NCBI GenBank assembly: GCA_036850595.1
Contig: CM072165.1
Location: 10,240,109-10,304,108 of the forward strand
DNA: 64,000 nt
Origin: Rhyacichthys aspro
Taxonomy: Eukaryota; Chordata; Actinopteri; Gobiiformes; Rhyacichthyidae
Reading direction: 5' to 3'
Below the pieces are notes generated by a model. That model did not search any database and was not told the origin of the DNA. It saw only the letters and a list, made by a program, of their open reading frames with translations. How positions within the stretch are numbered: position 1 is the first letter of the stretch; each line of letters starts with the position of its first letter. This document shows positions 24,689 to 38,400 of this stretch, piece by piece. Position numbers and translations under genes: made by a program.

Positions 24689-25388
24689 ATTGTTTAAAAA
24701 CAAACCACAGGGGCACTCTGTAATTTACTTTATTTAGTTTCAGGAATTCAAAATGAGCTACCTATTAAGTTAAATTTGTGGATTCCATATTTTTAACACC
24801 AAAGAGCTCTTAAACCTGACATTAAATGTTTAGGTTATACGTTGTTCAATAATTAGCTGTGCATTAATGGTACCTATTAGAGCCATTTTGAAAAGGTTGG
24901 TTCAGTGGGTGGAAGGCCCAGAAAGCAGGCTCAGGTGCTGCAAAGTGGAAACAAAACGTTTTTTTATTGTGTGATGATATTCCAAAAGGTGCACAATAAA
25001 GGAGATCAAACACATTTATGGATATTGTGGAATCATTTTACACACATCAGAATACCTTTGTGCTCAACAGCCTTGTGCTTACTTGCCTCTACATTGCCAG
25101 CAAAGTAAACTAAATGTGGCAGAACTAAAGTTGTAATTTAGCTCCTATGCTAATTACTATCTTACATATACAATAGAAATTAAGGGCATAGGTGAACCAT
25201 GTTTGCATGGATGTAGAGAAGACACAAGAAATGGTGGTTGACTTTAGGAAGAATTGTATGATCTGAGGACATATATGGAGATGATGTGCCAATCACAACT
25301 ATCTTGAAAGCCACCTGTCTTCCCAGTTGAACAAGGCTTTTTTCCTGTAGTGCAGCCCACTGGGGAGGTCTGCCACTTTAAGCTCCAT

Positions 25389-26409
25389 CTTGGTAAAGGA
25401 TAAACAGCACTAAATGAAAAAGAGCAGTCATATGACAAAGGGTTGATAATCAATATCATATGACATAATTAATAAGACCTAATCATTCTCATTCATTATG
25501 CCTATATGAAAATGTACATGTTAAAATGTTTAAATGCCTAGTTCATTTACATTCATTTAGTATGTTAATATTCATGATAACATTCTCTATCTTCTTATAC
25601 AATTAGCATAATTCATATTTTATAATGTTCTGATAGAATTTATGCCACTGTAATAATAATAATTTCAATCAAATTAATCTGAGCGCAACGATTAAACACA
25701 AGATTCACCTCAATTAACTGAATGTATAAGAAAATGCATAAAATCTATTTACTGGAATATATTAAGAACCTATAAAAGCACATCCCTATACAACATTTAG
25801 AGAATTGTCAATAATTCCCTTGCTGCTGTTAACCTGAGCAAAGTTCAGTGCAGATGAGTCAACAGATTAGGTGCAAATAAAAAGGGTTTGAGTTGGTTTA
25901 GTGGTGACAGACAGTTATTATTATGTATTAAGGGTAAAAAGCTCGCCCCTTTAGCAAACTAAGCAAACTTTCCTATTTGTCTAAAACCAATTGCTAACAC
26001 ATTTTTAAGTTCAGTCACATAACCACATCATGTCATGTCAGGTCAAGTTTTAAAAAAGTCAAACAAGGAAAGTTTCATTTATGGTGTTATTGTAGTGTGC
26101 GTTTAAACTACTAACCATATTATCATTGTTCTCACATAATTCGTTTTTGTACTTTACTTATTTTTTGATTTTGTTTATTTACGTCCTTTGAAAAGGCAAC
26201 CAACATACTGACCATATATTCCGAAGCACAGTCTTCAAAATAATCCTCAAAATTCAAACGAGTTGTTCTCAGGAAAATTAATTTTACTGTACGTATTGCT
26301 GAATGATAATTTCACATTGCTTTTTGTGTACTATTTATGAATTTAGAAACAAAGTAACTTTTAAGGTTAGCTAAACAAACAATCGCGTAGGTAGCGCTTT
26401 TATTACGAA
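25389..26409. other. AT-rich spacer between the head-to-head acox3 copies
   Basis: About 1 kb between the pseudogene's remnant ATG and the acox3 promoter. Very AT-rich, with no exon. I saw no mirror of the acox3 noncoding exon 1 on the minus strand, although the few bases before the remnant ATG (tttaccaag) are shared with acox3. Confidence 0.5.
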
Positions 26410-26518
26410 GGAAAGCGGAAGTGAGCAAGCGGAAGTACACGGTGATAAAGGTGTCTCGCGCAGAGTTCTCTTGTACACATCTGTGCAAAGGGCAACAGAG
26501 AAGGGAGACAGCGCTAAG
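26410..26518 (+). promoter_or_regulatory. acox3: acox3 core promoter and noncoding exon 1
   Basis: A local rise in GC content in very AT-rich DNA. It holds two identical ETS-type sites, gcggaagt at 26415-26422 and 26429-26436, spaced 14 bases. These are followed by a transcript-like segment ending GCGCTAAG|GTAAGA, a strong donor, with the exon end at 26518. The acox3 coding exon has an acceptor at 27151 and starts at 27152, so an upstream noncoding exon is required and this fits. No TATA box, as is usual for ETS-driven housekeeping promoters. The start site is not defined. Confidence 0.65.
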
Positions 26519-27172
26519 GTAAGACTTTTATTCGTTTAAACACAGAAAAACAACAAATACACCTTAAATTAAACTGTATGGATTGGTTAACAGGTTTGAA
26601 TACTTTTTTAAAGCTTAACGAAGTGGTAAAGGTCTAGAGAAATGTCATAATACTGAAACTTTAAAACGTTAGTAGCAGGTTAGGTGGTTTTCATCAACAG
26701 GGAAAGTTTAAGTTAGCTTTCATATAGGCTAGAATGTATACCAAATGTCTCTAAACCTGTTATATTTGCACGTAAAGCTTTGACACAATGTTTACAGCTC
26801 TGCTCTAAGGTTACAGTATAAGGGAAGGAAAATGATTGACAATTCTCTAAATAAAGATTGTCAAGAGATGTGCACACTGTTCTTAATATATTTCATAAGA
26901 TGGATTTTATGCACTTGCTCTACGTGCTGTTAACTAAAGTGAACCTTGTGCTTAAGATTGATAGGTAACCTTTACTCTGATTCCTTTGGTTTAGGTTTAC
27001 TATAGGATAAATCATAAAACATATTGAATTGTCATTGTTTTGGAAGGTATTATCCAATAATGGTGAAATAATACAACCAATATAATGTGATATCTTGACT
27101 TTAAATGAAATATGTCAACCCCTTGTCTTGTTAATCCTCTTTTTCTTTCAGTGCCTCGTATCCTTTACCAAG

Positions 27173-30100
27173 ATGAAGCATGAGGTGGCAGACTTCCCCA
27201 GTGGGCCGCTGGATATCTACAGGAAAAAAGCTTCATTCAACTGGAAAGACATGCTGTACTTCATAGAAGGAGATGAAATACTGGCGTTTAAGGTCAAAAA
27301 TCACATAAATGTTTCCAAACGGCTGTATCAATTCTACTTTGTTTAAATACTGTTAATGTCTGGAGAACAGAGGATGCTAAAGGGCAGGTTCAAAGGAACT
27401 CTAGTGTTTGTTCATCGCAGAAGGTACACCTCAACATGGTAAATAGTCTTGAACAATGACAGCAGTTATACTAAAAGTGAGGCAAGTGTACCAAAAGGAG
27501 TTCCAGGTTACCTAATGCAGTGTGCATCTTTGTTTAAGTGGTTAATGACCTTTTACCTTAGTATTTGTATTCTGCATTATCAACAAAATCTAAAAACACT
27601 AATAATTATTTCTCTGTATTGCAGCAAAAAGTATTCCAGGCGCTGGAGAATGATCCTCTATTTGCTCGCCGGCCTGGAGAAGACATTCCTATGGCCAAAA
27701 TGAGAGAGCTGACATTCCTCAGGTAGTTCTATATTAGTAATTATTAGTAAATATGCTCGCACCAGTGAAAAGAAAGATGAAACTAAAGACGAATTCACGC
27801 AGGGTGAAGCAGCTGTTCCGTTATGACTTTCTGACAAAAGAAGAGGCGATGGCCAATCCTTGGAAAAGTGTTTCCCTCGTTGACTGCTTTGGCATGTACG
27901 ACTGGGCTATGACCGTCAAGTTCTCTCTCAACAAAGGGGTAAGGAGGCTTTTTCAATCTTGTTACCTGTGCCAGAGCGGGGTCAGTGTACGTTTCCACCT
28001 GGATCTGCCGCAACAGAAAGTAAACAAGCGAGGGTAAAACTCTGCCTCTAAGAAAAGCTGGACGCGTTTGATTAATAAAAAAGACACTAGACATTTTTTC
28101 ATTACATTGCTAATAACTGCATCAACAAAAATCAAAATAACCCTTTATATGAGTTGTTCTAAGCCAAATGAATTGACTTTTTTCACATGTCTGCTGTGTT
28201 AAATTACCATTTCAGATGTTTTCCTCAACCGTTGCAAACTCTGGATCTTCAAGGCACAACCAATATCTGGAAAATGTTAATGAGATGACGGTAAGATGAA
28301 CCAACACAATAGATTTGTACCTGTTTATTCATTTAAGATATTTTGAAAGGCACTTCCAACATTAGCAAAAGATGAAGTTCTTTGTTTTGGTAGATATTTG
28401 GATGCTTTGCCCTGACTGAGCTGAGCCACGGCAGCAACACTCGAGCCATGAGGACTACGGCCACATACGACCCCAACACTCAGGTCAGTACGAGGCCAAC
28501 CAGGTTTCAAGATGCCCACCAAGTCTCTAAAAGTTCTGCAGAAGGGGTTAATGCTCATAAATGCTCTTGTAATATGTTCCTTGTAGGAGTTCCTGATCAA
28601 CTCCCCAGACTTCGAGGCTGCAAAGTTCTGGGTGGGGAACCTGGGTAAGACCGCGACCCACGCTGTGGTGTATGCTCAGCTATACACCCCTGACAAGGTG
28701 TGCCACGGCCTGCACTCCTTCATCGTCCCGGTACGTCTGGCATCACTCACCCCTTACACAGTTGTCTTGTATATTTATATTCCTGTAGCTTACATCTTCC
28801 TTTTCGCTCCAGGTGAGGGATCCTAAGACGCTGCTGGCCCTGCCTGGTGTCATGGTTGGAGACATGGGCAAAAAGCTGGGCCAGAATGGATTAGATAATG
28901 GGTATGTAATGGCACAGGAAAGTAGGAAGTTGTCTTATTGTTTGATCCAAATCATTATTTACATAGGTTAAAGAAAAACACTATAAGTTAACACCAAATA
29001 CTTTATTTTAAGACTTAGGTTTAGATTTTGGACATGGGCGATGGAATATGTAATACATTTCTTGCAAAGTAAAAAGCAGACTTTACAAAATTTACACTGT
29101 AGTCATTTTTAAACTTAGTATACTGTGCTGTGTATTTACCAGCATTTACCAAATGCTTCGTAGCATGGCCAGAAATACCCATGCAAGTGAAATGGGTCCA
29201 TCCCTTTTCTGCAGCTTTATCATTTCATTTCATTCCATTTTCATTGTTTCTGATTAGTTTAATGTACATTTGAGCCCAGAGAGAGTTTACTCTGCGTCCA
29301 TTGGTCCTGCCCTCTGGAAATCCAACTCGATTTTACAGTAATTCTTACAAAAAAAAGAAAAAAAAAATCTGTTTTGCTGGCTATGCTCTCACTAGTATAC
29401 AATATATACTAGTGCCCAGTATTGCATTGAAAACAGTATACTTTTTGGGATTCACATTTGTCAGCACAGACAAATTGCAATGGGATTGGCAAACCAGGCT
29501 GTTGCATATGAGTAAAAACTGCTAAATACTTTATTACTTGATATTACATAACCAGACTCATGCACATTTCAACAATGATTTACTGTTAAAAAAATCTGTG
29601 TGATTTCTACATATTCCTGTACCTCAAGTTGAGTGTGTGTGGGCCACTATTGAACAATTGCAGGTTAATATTTTAGTAATAATACACATTTTGAATTGAC
29701 TACTTCTCCTTAAGCCCTCAGTCTACATTGAAAACACATCCACTGTTGAGGTCTGTGGTAGAATGTTGGTTAGTGCTTTAAAGGAACCAGCAGGTGGAGC
29801 TACAGTCCCACTTTCCTGCACAAAAACTCGCCCAGTTTCAGTATATTTCAGTGTTACCCTGTCAGAATTAATGGAGAATTCAAAAGGCATCAGGTTTATA
29901 TGACCATTAACACACTTCACTGTACACTCAAGAAAAACATATTGCCCTTGTTTAACATTTTTACAGGTTTGCAATGTTTCATAACGTGAGGATCCCCCGG
30001 GAGAACTTGCTGAATAGGACGGGAGAGGTGACCCCTGATGGCCGCTACGTGACACCTTTTAAGGTTAGCACTCAGTTACTCGTTTTCTTGATTAATGCTG

Positions 30101-33100
30101 TGTAAATGGAATCTTCTGTCTGCATCTTCAAATCCGTTTGTTCCACGCCTCCAGGATCCCAACAAGCGTTTCGGAGCGTCTCTGGGTGCCCTCTCAGGAG
30201 GCAGAGTGAACATCACCAGAATGGCTCTTGTAAATCTGAAGCTGGCCCTGGTCATCGCCATCCGCTTTTCAGCCACGAGGCGACAGTTTGGACCCAAAGA
30301 AAATGAGGAGATCCCTGTTTTGGAATACCAACTTCAGGTTTGTTTATTTCCGATTGAAACACATGGACGTTTAGATATACACTAAACTAATGTGCCACTA
30401 ATGTGTGTATTATATGATTTGTGTTGTCTACAGCAATGGCGGCTGATCCCGTATCTAGCAGCGGCGTATGCTCTGGAGCACTTCAGCAAATGTATCTTCA
30501 TGAACTTTGTGGAGTTCCAGATTGGACTGAGGATGAGGGACAAGAGCGAAAGACAGGTGAGAGCATGAAGCAGATGGATGTGGCTCTGTCTAGAGACAGT
30601 CAGTGCAATCACATACAAGAAATGTAAAATTATTGCCTTAGTCTAACTATAATTTGACTTTTAAAGTGCACTGTAATGTCTTAGTTCAGCTGCAATGGCA
30701 GTAAATTGTCATGCTCCACTACACAGACCCGTGCTGGACACAAGACACCACTGCATAAGACAGATAAACAAATCAGGAAAAACACTTTTTTTTAACTAGG
30801 GCATGATTATAAAAAAATCTAGTAAGTAACTGAGTTCATCCCACGTCTTCACGACCCAATTTAGGCTCAACAAAATGAGTAAACTCATAAAATAAAAGGA
30901 AATTGTGTTATTAGCTTGTGCTTAGAAAGTCTGGGTGGCAATTAGTGCTGGGCAATAAACAAAATTAACTCGATTAGTTTCTAATTTTGAACAGTAATAG
31001 CAGAAAAACAGCAGAAAGTGAAAGAAATAGCAAAATAGCAGGAAAAAACATTTCCTCAAACTGCTGTGCTGTAAACCATGTCGTGGCTAATGCTGCTGCC
31101 AGCAACAGAGCAGTTAAAATAACAGATACATTCCAAATTTATTTAAATTGCCTTTTGGTGAAATGGTCAAATTAAAATGGAAAGCAATATATAAGGGAGT
31201 TTATCTGACTGAGTGCTGATGCTGATGTGTTCCAGGCAGCGCTGGGGAAGGAGATCCACGCCATCGCCTGTGCCAGTAAACCACTGGGCTCCTGGACGGC
31301 TCAGCGGGGAATCCAGGAGTGTAGAGAGGCCTGCGGTGGACACGGATACCTGGCCAGTCAGTCTCACACACACAGTAGACCTATACCACACTTTTTGGTT
31401 GTATATAGACCTTTACAGTTTCGGATAAACACCTGCTGACTTTTTCTGTTACAGTGAACCGTCTGGGAGATCTGAGGAACGACAACGACCCCAACTGCAC
31501 ATACGAAGGAGACAACAACGTCCTGCTGCAACAAACCAGCAGCTACCTGTTAGGCTGGCTCCAGGTCAAACTACGCGGTGAGTCCACTCTTTCAAATGAG
31601 CTTTAAACTGTAAAATGAACCAATTTCTCTTTGGATAAACCCAAAGAGCCGTCAGCTTTGAATAAAAGACTGTCTGATGTGTCTATATATTCTTTTTATG
31701 TTCGATATAGATAATGATCATGTTGAGTCTCCTCTTGGCACTGTGGATTTCCTCTCCGATTTCCACCGACTCTTGGAAAGCAAGTTCACAGCAACAACGG
31801 AAGAAGAGTGTATGGATTCTGCAGGTATAATGTTCAAATCTTTGATATTCACATTTTATTCACTCACATGCTCCTTTCCTTTCTTAATACACTTACATTT
31901 TGTTTATCCTGTCCTGCCAGTGTCCGTGGCAGCCTACAAGTGGCTGGTGTGCTTTCTGTTGGACGAGAGCTCCAAGAGGCTGCAGCAGCAAAGGAGCGTG
32001 GGAAAGGGCGGCTTCGAAGCGCAAAATGACAGTCAGGTAAAACACAACAAACACACGTCTGCTTCAATCGCTTAAACAATCGACATCTGGTTTGGATTGT
32101 TATGAGTCAGAGGTGCAGGCAGTGTTGTGTTTGTGGGGAATGTGTGTGTCACAAAATTCAATTAGTTTTTAATAGTCTTTGTTTGGGTTTCATCAAGTCA
32201 AGACGATATGATACCCAAACATCGGTCGTACCAACAAAGAGCTGGACTCCATTGATTAATATGAGCAAGAGAGGAAGACTTTTAAGATTTAACAGGTTGT
32301 GCAAATGTTATTGTGTGTCTTAGGTGTACTACTGTCGCTCTCTGGCCTTGGCCTACATCGAGCTGAACTGCCTGCAGAGGTTTCACGAACAGAGCAGATC
32401 AGAGGAGACGCCAGCAGCTCTCAGACCAGTCCTCCAGAAGCTCTGTGGCCTGTACGGACTGTGGAGCCTGAGCAGCCACATGGCCACACTGTACCAGGGT
32501 CTGTATTCAAACCTCCAGCAGCACACATAGAGGAGGTTACTGTATGAGAGGACTGAACACACTGTTGTTCCTCCACAGGGGGTTACCTGAGTGGAAGGAA
32601 ACCAGCAGAGATGGTCCAGACGGCTATTCTTACTCTCTGCTCACAGGTAAAGGAAGGAAATATAAACATAGCCGTTTTGGACATTTGGATGCCCCATATT
32701 GTATGTTATGGTGCCTTCATGTTGTCCTTGGGAACTCGAGAAAACGTTTTTTTACCGAATCGAATAATGCACATGAACGCCTGCTCAAGTCACAAAAAAA
32801 CAGCTCGGAAACTCGGGAGTTGGAGTTGTCTGAGATTCCATGTTGACGTCATTTTCATTATCAACATGGCGGAGGAAAGAAAACACTTAAGATATTTTAG
32901 TAATATAAGTCATTAAAGAATATTTCATACCATTTATACATTAATAACTTGATAATTTTACAGTAGTACATCTAGTTTTTTGTCGATATAAGCTTATTTA
33001 GACTATATACTAAGTTATTTATTTATTTACGTCTGGTATTTAGAGATTTCAACATACATTATGTTACCTTCTTATGTTTTGAATAGGCTTCCTTTTCTTG

Positions 33101-35326
33101 AACTGCTGCTAACAGGTGAATAATTGCTACTTTGACTGTATTGACTCATTTAAAAATAACATTAGCACATTTTTGACTTTGCGTCCATCTTTCTTGTCGT
33201 TATGGTTTAGAATGTTCCAACTTTCTGAGCTGTGAAGTTGGAAGAATGACTTCCTAACTCGGGTACTCTGAAATTCAGAGGACCACATGAATGCACCAAT
33301 AACACAGGAATAGATTTGTTGCCCTAGTCTGCATTTTTCAAAATGTTTCCACAAAAATATCCTGCGGTTTGTCCAAGAGAAATGCAATTTGACGTGTAGC
33401 TGGATTTTGTTTGTTTTTTTCTTGAAGCTAGCAGTTTGACTTCATTAAAATTATAATTACAGACCTGGTGACAAATTGGTAAAGCCACAGTTTTTTAGTA
33501 TATAAATCTGTGTTGTATTATCAGTGATTGGATGCAGCTGATGTGTTCTGTTTCTCGTCTCTGTCCTGCAGCTGAAAGACGATGCCGTAGCGTTAGTGGA
33601 CGTTCTGGCTCCTCCCGATTTTATCCTCAACTCTCCCATCGGAAACGCAGACGGTCAGGTGAGGACAAACTCTCCATTGGACCACATTCTTTTAATTCTG
33701 GCTGCTAACATACCCACTGAAACCACACCCACAGACTCGATATGATACAGTAACCCCCTGAAACCGAGTATCTGAGTCAGTTTGGCAAGAATTACTGGAA
33801 GAAGAGCGCACTACCTTCTCTTCCAGGAACATACTGGGTTAATTGTAAAATAATAAATGGTGTTTGACAGTTGCTGATGATGGCGACGTCTGAGAACGTG
33901 TTTTTTTTACGTCAGAAGGCTTATCAAGAGTTTTTGGATGAGCAATAAAGACGTCACACAGACTTGTCAGTATAAACTCCAGCTAATCCTGTTAAATGTG
34001 AAGTGGTTGTATTATCACAAACAAACAAAAAAACAAACATTTGCAGACTTTGCTTAAATTAGTTCCATGTGCAGTGATAGTCACACATGAGCATGAGTGG
34101 ATTATTATAAAATGGGTGAGGTTACTGTTACAAGTTTTTGAAAAGATGTCCACTTTAATGACTAATGGCTGCCTCCTCAATATACGGTAATAGAAACACG
34201 GTCCTGGGTTGTAGTCCAGTTCTTTTAGTTCCAACCAAGACAGAATATTTTCCCTCAGGCTCCTAGTGTTCACAGTGGTATTTTCGCCACTGGACCAAAT
34301 GATACAACAGACTGTCAGAGGAGAGGGGCTGGATAAGAGCTCCAGGTTATTGGTTAGAACTTTAACTTTGTGACCAAAAGAACAATGGCAGCAGACCTTT
34401 AATTCTTAATGTTTTATTTGTTTTATGCACACAGACATAGCTCTTTCCATTCTCAAAAAGTAATCAAGTCACATGATTTTTAGTGCTGCATTTTCCTACT
34501 TTATTCCTGTTTTTAGTTCAAATGACATCAAAATAGAGTTGAAAGTGAACTAAGATCTTTTCAAGGGCTCCCAATGGCAGACTGCAGCTCACATGGCAGC
34601 ATTTACAGTTATCCAATATAAACTGCACTATCAGAGCAACTGCAGCTGAATTTGTTTTAACCAAATATAGCAAGTTTGGAAACTTATGGCAACACATTGT
34701 GTCGGGCAGCTTTACGTTGGCCATTCTACAAGTTCTCCATATCACTGTGGAACATTTAAGAGTATCACCATCAAAACACACATGCTGTAGCGTCTTTTGC
34801 TTTTTTTCCACTCGCATGAGATATGGCCCAAAATAGCTCATTTTTGCCATTTACCAAAACGCTGCTTAAATGGTCGCTACTGATACCTTCCATGTTGTTT
34901 AGACCACTGTTTTCAGGCCATTTTAGAAAAACTAAAATAAATATATGAAATAGTTAGTAAAAAAGTACAATTATGTAACTTTTTAAAAAGTATATCCCCT
35001 CAAAGTCTATTGAAATTTAGCAAACTGGTCTTACTTTGACATTTCTGCAACACAAAGCCATATTAGTGTCAGTCCACAGTCTCTTTGTCACCTCTTTCAG
35101 CAGACCACAGTCAGCCAAGTCCTCTGAGGAATGTAGAATAAGAAGGGATAATGATTTAAACTCTGAGTGTCTTTAAACTGATGAGTGTGTTGTTTGTGGT
35201 CCGCAGCTCTACAACAACCTGTGGTCCACGCTGCTCCAGGGCAACGAGGTCCTGCAGAGGCCGTCCTGGTGGAAAGAGTTCTGCTCAGACAAACCTGAGG
35301 TGGGATCTCTTCGTACCAAACTTTAG
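27173..35326 (+). CDS. acox3: Peroxisomal acyl-CoA oxidase 3 (branched-chain/pristanoyl)
   Basis: Eighteen coding exons: 27173-27292, 27625-27722, 27803-27938, 28216-28290, 28394-28483, 28587-28730, 28813-28901, 29967-30063, 30155-30337, 30434-30556, 31236-31356, 31455-31577, 31711-31824, 31921-32036, 32324-32498, 32579-32646, 33572-33658, 35207-35326. All junctions are GT/AG and phases agree, giving 692 codons (human about 700). The acyl-CoA oxidase N-terminal and middle beta domains are followed by a helical FAD domain. The motif TYEGDNN carries the catalytic general base Glu443. The enzyme oxidises 2-methyl-branched acyl-CoAs to trans-2-enoyl-CoA and produces H2O2. The C-terminal tripeptide is TKL, a variant of the SKL peroxisomal signal. 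It lies head-to-head with its own pseudogene. Intron 17 of the transcript (32647-33571) contains a 600-bp repeat. Orthology to ACOX3 rather than ACOX1 rests on the N-terminal and C-terminal text and on the htra3/sh3tc1 neighbours. Confidence 0.96.
32704..33303. repeat. Inverted-repeat DNA element in an acox3 intron
   Basis: The left end gttatggtgccttcatgttg and the inverted right end (reading gttattggtgcattcatgtg on the other strand) match over about 35 bases with several differences. The unit is about 600 bp. The phrase 'ggtgc.ttcatgt...ggaactcg' is one I recall from a common teleost DNA transposon-derived repeat. It lies wholly inside the intron after acox3 coding exon 32579-32646. Confidence 0.6.
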
Positions 35327-35445
35327 AGCTGTCAGCCCACAGCAGAGGAACTGAGGAGACGCCTGTGGTCCGTCCACACCGAAAACTTCATAATGGATCG
35401 TGTTCAAACTACATTAAACAGATACATCATGGTGACATTTGAGAA

Positions 35446-35456
35446 AATAAAATAAA
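35446..35456 (+). terminator. acox3: acox3 polyadenylation signals
   Basis: Two overlapping AATAAA hexamers, 35446-35451 and 35451-35456, lie about 120 bases after the acox3 stop codon. This is a short but ordinary 3' UTR. Confidence 0.75.
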
Positions 35457-38400
35457 TATGACACAAGTTATAAGGTGAATTGAGACATTAAAGAGGTGGT
35501 TTTATAATATATGTACTTAAAGATTGTATTTCCTATTTATTCAGTTTCAACAAAACTTCCAGACTCTCACCAAAATACCTCGTGTTCAAGTGTACAGAAA
35601 GCATTTTTTATCAAAACACAACCATATTTGAGCACACTGGCCTTAATTTTATTTCTAAAATGTCACCAGAAGGTCTACATACATAAGATAAAAAAGGATT
35701 TATTTCATTTCATCATAAATACTCCTGAATGCCTCACAACTGTGCCAATCTGGAGCTTTAACAGTAACTCGTAATTTTATTTTGATTGAAAATTTGTCTG
35801 TATTATATCATACATTACTTTAATGAACTTGTACTATAATTATGCAGATGATGTACAGATTCATTAACTAAGATGGCATTCTCTATTTAGTCTGATTAAA
35901 TAAACAAAATAAAGAATGTGAACATTTTCTTTTATTAAAATGACAAACATGTAACAGAGCTAATGTGCTATTGTATTTTTGCTTCTAGTGCAGTATGGAG
36001 CTGTAGACAGCTCAGCATGACCCTGTCTACTGGACTTCAATTGCGGTTGTCTGTTCTGACTCAAACTGTGACTCTGTGGCCTCTAAATGAATATGTGCTC
36101 TCTAATCAAAAACAATTTGCTCATGGAAATGGGACTTTTCCTCTCTGGGGTACAACACACAAATAGCTTTTAATACCATCATAAACATCTATGCATTCTT
36201 CCAGACCAATTCAGACTTAAGTAATAACCACTGACAGTAAATGGGAGCAGACTCTAGAGTGGCTAGCCTCGAGGCTCATCTGGAAGTGGGCTTTATCTCC
36301 ACCAAGTCAGCTCACATTGACTCCTATTCAAACAAAACCACTTTTAAAGGCTCCATTTTTTTCATCAGTTATAATAACCCCATTATATTTATTAGTTATT
36401 GGAGTATTTTTGCTATAGTTAAAAGATTTTGAGACTTACATAGGCTAAAGGCTAATTCGCTTAGCCTGCAGCCTGATGTTAGCGTAGCTGTTAGCTTCAA
36501 ACACGCACTTTTAAAACTTTCTCCTAAACACAATGATTATATTTTTAAATATCTGCTCTAAAATGACTGTAGTTAATGTCTGTTATTATTGTTGTTAGCA
36601 TTAGCAGGTAGCAATAGCTAATATGATCGGACCCCAGTAAAAAATTAGACCCCACTTCATAACGTGTAACAAACAACACAGAAAGTACAAAACCGAAGAG
36701 GAACACCATGTTTTAAATGCAACAAACTATTTAAATACTTAATAATATGAGTACAATTTGGTTTGATTTCATTTTAATCGTTAACTTAAGCTACATTTGT
36801 GTCAAGAACTAAGAATGCACAGCTTAATCTAAGCACTTTACCATTTCTTCTGGCTCTGTTTTACTTTTTATGGAATTTCCCTCTTTTTAGTGTGTTTTTA
36901 AGCTCAATATGATTTCAAAAACATTCATAATGGATAGAATTTGTTATTTGCATGCTTATGTCCAAGTTTTCCTCCAGGCTTTGAAGTGCCACAACAAGCC
37001 ATGTTAATTGCGACCTTATTCAAAACATGGTAACTTCTGGCTTCATAAACTCAACAAGACCACAAAAAATATATAGAAAAAACTAAGCTTTGTTAACACA
37101 TTTTACTTAAATATGATGTAGACATAGTATATAAAATAAAGATTTGAGAAAGTTGCACCAAGGAATGGAACGTTGTTTATACTATATAGAAGTTTGACAA
37201 ATTTGTCAAATGTACATCTACAGGTGGACTGGGACGCAGACCATGAAAAGTATTTGACCATATACCATATAAGAAAGTGGAATAGTCATAAATCAAAAAC
37301 ACATCAGTTACAGTGCTAATGGACTGGAGCCATGTTAAATATAGACTGTTTTGTCTCGGCGTTGACCCTCTGTTGCACTGCTCTGGAGAATCTGGGTCAG
37401 TGTTACATCACTTAAGTAAATATACAGGTTGTCTCACAGCCACAAACTCAAACTGGACATAATAAAGACAAATACCATGGATAATATTAGACACGGCATG
37501 TAAAAAATGGATTAGAGTTGACATATATTTCCATAAACATACATAATTTAGAATTCCAATAGACTTAAGTCGCTGTAAAGATGAGAGAAAGTCTATGAAT
37601 GTTGCCTTGTTTATACTGTTATGAGATTTGTAATTCAAATGTGGAACATCTTGCCTATTATGCACATTGGACTGATTGTCTAAAGTTTTGCGTGCATGAA
37701 AACAACATAAATGTAGCTTAATTAAGTAGTTAGTAAAATGGCCTGAGTATGCAAAAATGCAAAACCAACTCCTGATTTATCACAGCTGCTAGCAATTACA
37801 AGAGCTAAATTTATATCTAATTTTAGCATTATGGAAATGTCAAAGATGCATAACTGTGGGTGAAGGTTAATTACCGTTTAAAATTACCAGTTTTTAAAAT
37901 ACAAGGTAATGGAAAATGTAAAAAAACAAACAAACAAATAAAACAAAGACTTGGGGGCTGCAATCTGATAAATCAAGGTGGCTAGCAAGAGCAAAAATTG
38001 TGTTCGCATGTTGGAAAGGTACTCGCAAAGCATCTGTGCTGTAATGACTGCTGTGTAAATTTGCAATGACAATTCAAATGCTGATTCGAAGCTAGTCACA
38101 ACAGTGAGCCACAATTTTTTCTTGCATCTTCTTTCTTACCTCCACCAACACCATGTTTACGCCTACAAATCTGCACATGCTAATTAGCAACCGTTATTTG
38201 AGATCTTAGTAAATCAGGATTGCTGTCACATTGGCTGGTTTTGCCTCAAAACTACTAAATAAAGTACCCAATATTTACTATAGCTTGTAATAAAGTTCAA
38301 TACCCTACATTTAAAAGTTGGCATCAACACTACATTAGCTTCAACATTAGCATTAGCTTTGTATTAGCTAAACAAACTTGGCCAGGGTACATGCTAATAT

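Larger units (their letters stand above)
19623..25388 (-). pseudogene. acox3-like pseudogene, inverted duplicate of the adjacent acox3
   Basis: Remnants in acox3 order on the minus strand, with remnant/acox3 length (acox3 exon 1 is noncoding): exon 2 from ATG at 25388, losing homology after about 23 codons and hitting a stop; exon 4 24226-24359 (134/136); exon 5 24049-24123 (75/75); exon 9 23282-23373 (92/97, frameshift); exon 10 22949-23127 (179/183, frameshift); exon 11 22773-22895 (123/123, acceptor TG instead of AG); exon 12 22529-22649 (121/121); exon 13 22295-22414 (120/123, catalytic Glu kept); exon 14 21388-21500 (113/114, stop and frameshift); exon 15 21103-21218 (116/116); exon 16 3' part only, about 20961-21010, with a 5-base deletion; exon 17 20813-20880 (68/68); exon 18 19836-19915 (80/87); exon 19 19623-19742 (120/120, ending SNL rather than a peroxisomal signal). 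Exons 3, 6, 7 and 8 were not found. A functional enzyme is excluded; transcription is possible. Confidence 0.93.

Noticed and set aside
19623..25388. A second functional acyl-CoA oxidase gene on the minus strand
   Set aside because: Frameshifts in at least five exons, in-frame stops, a TG acceptor, missing exons 3 and 6-8 and a lost peroxisomal signal. Only the pseudogene reading fits.
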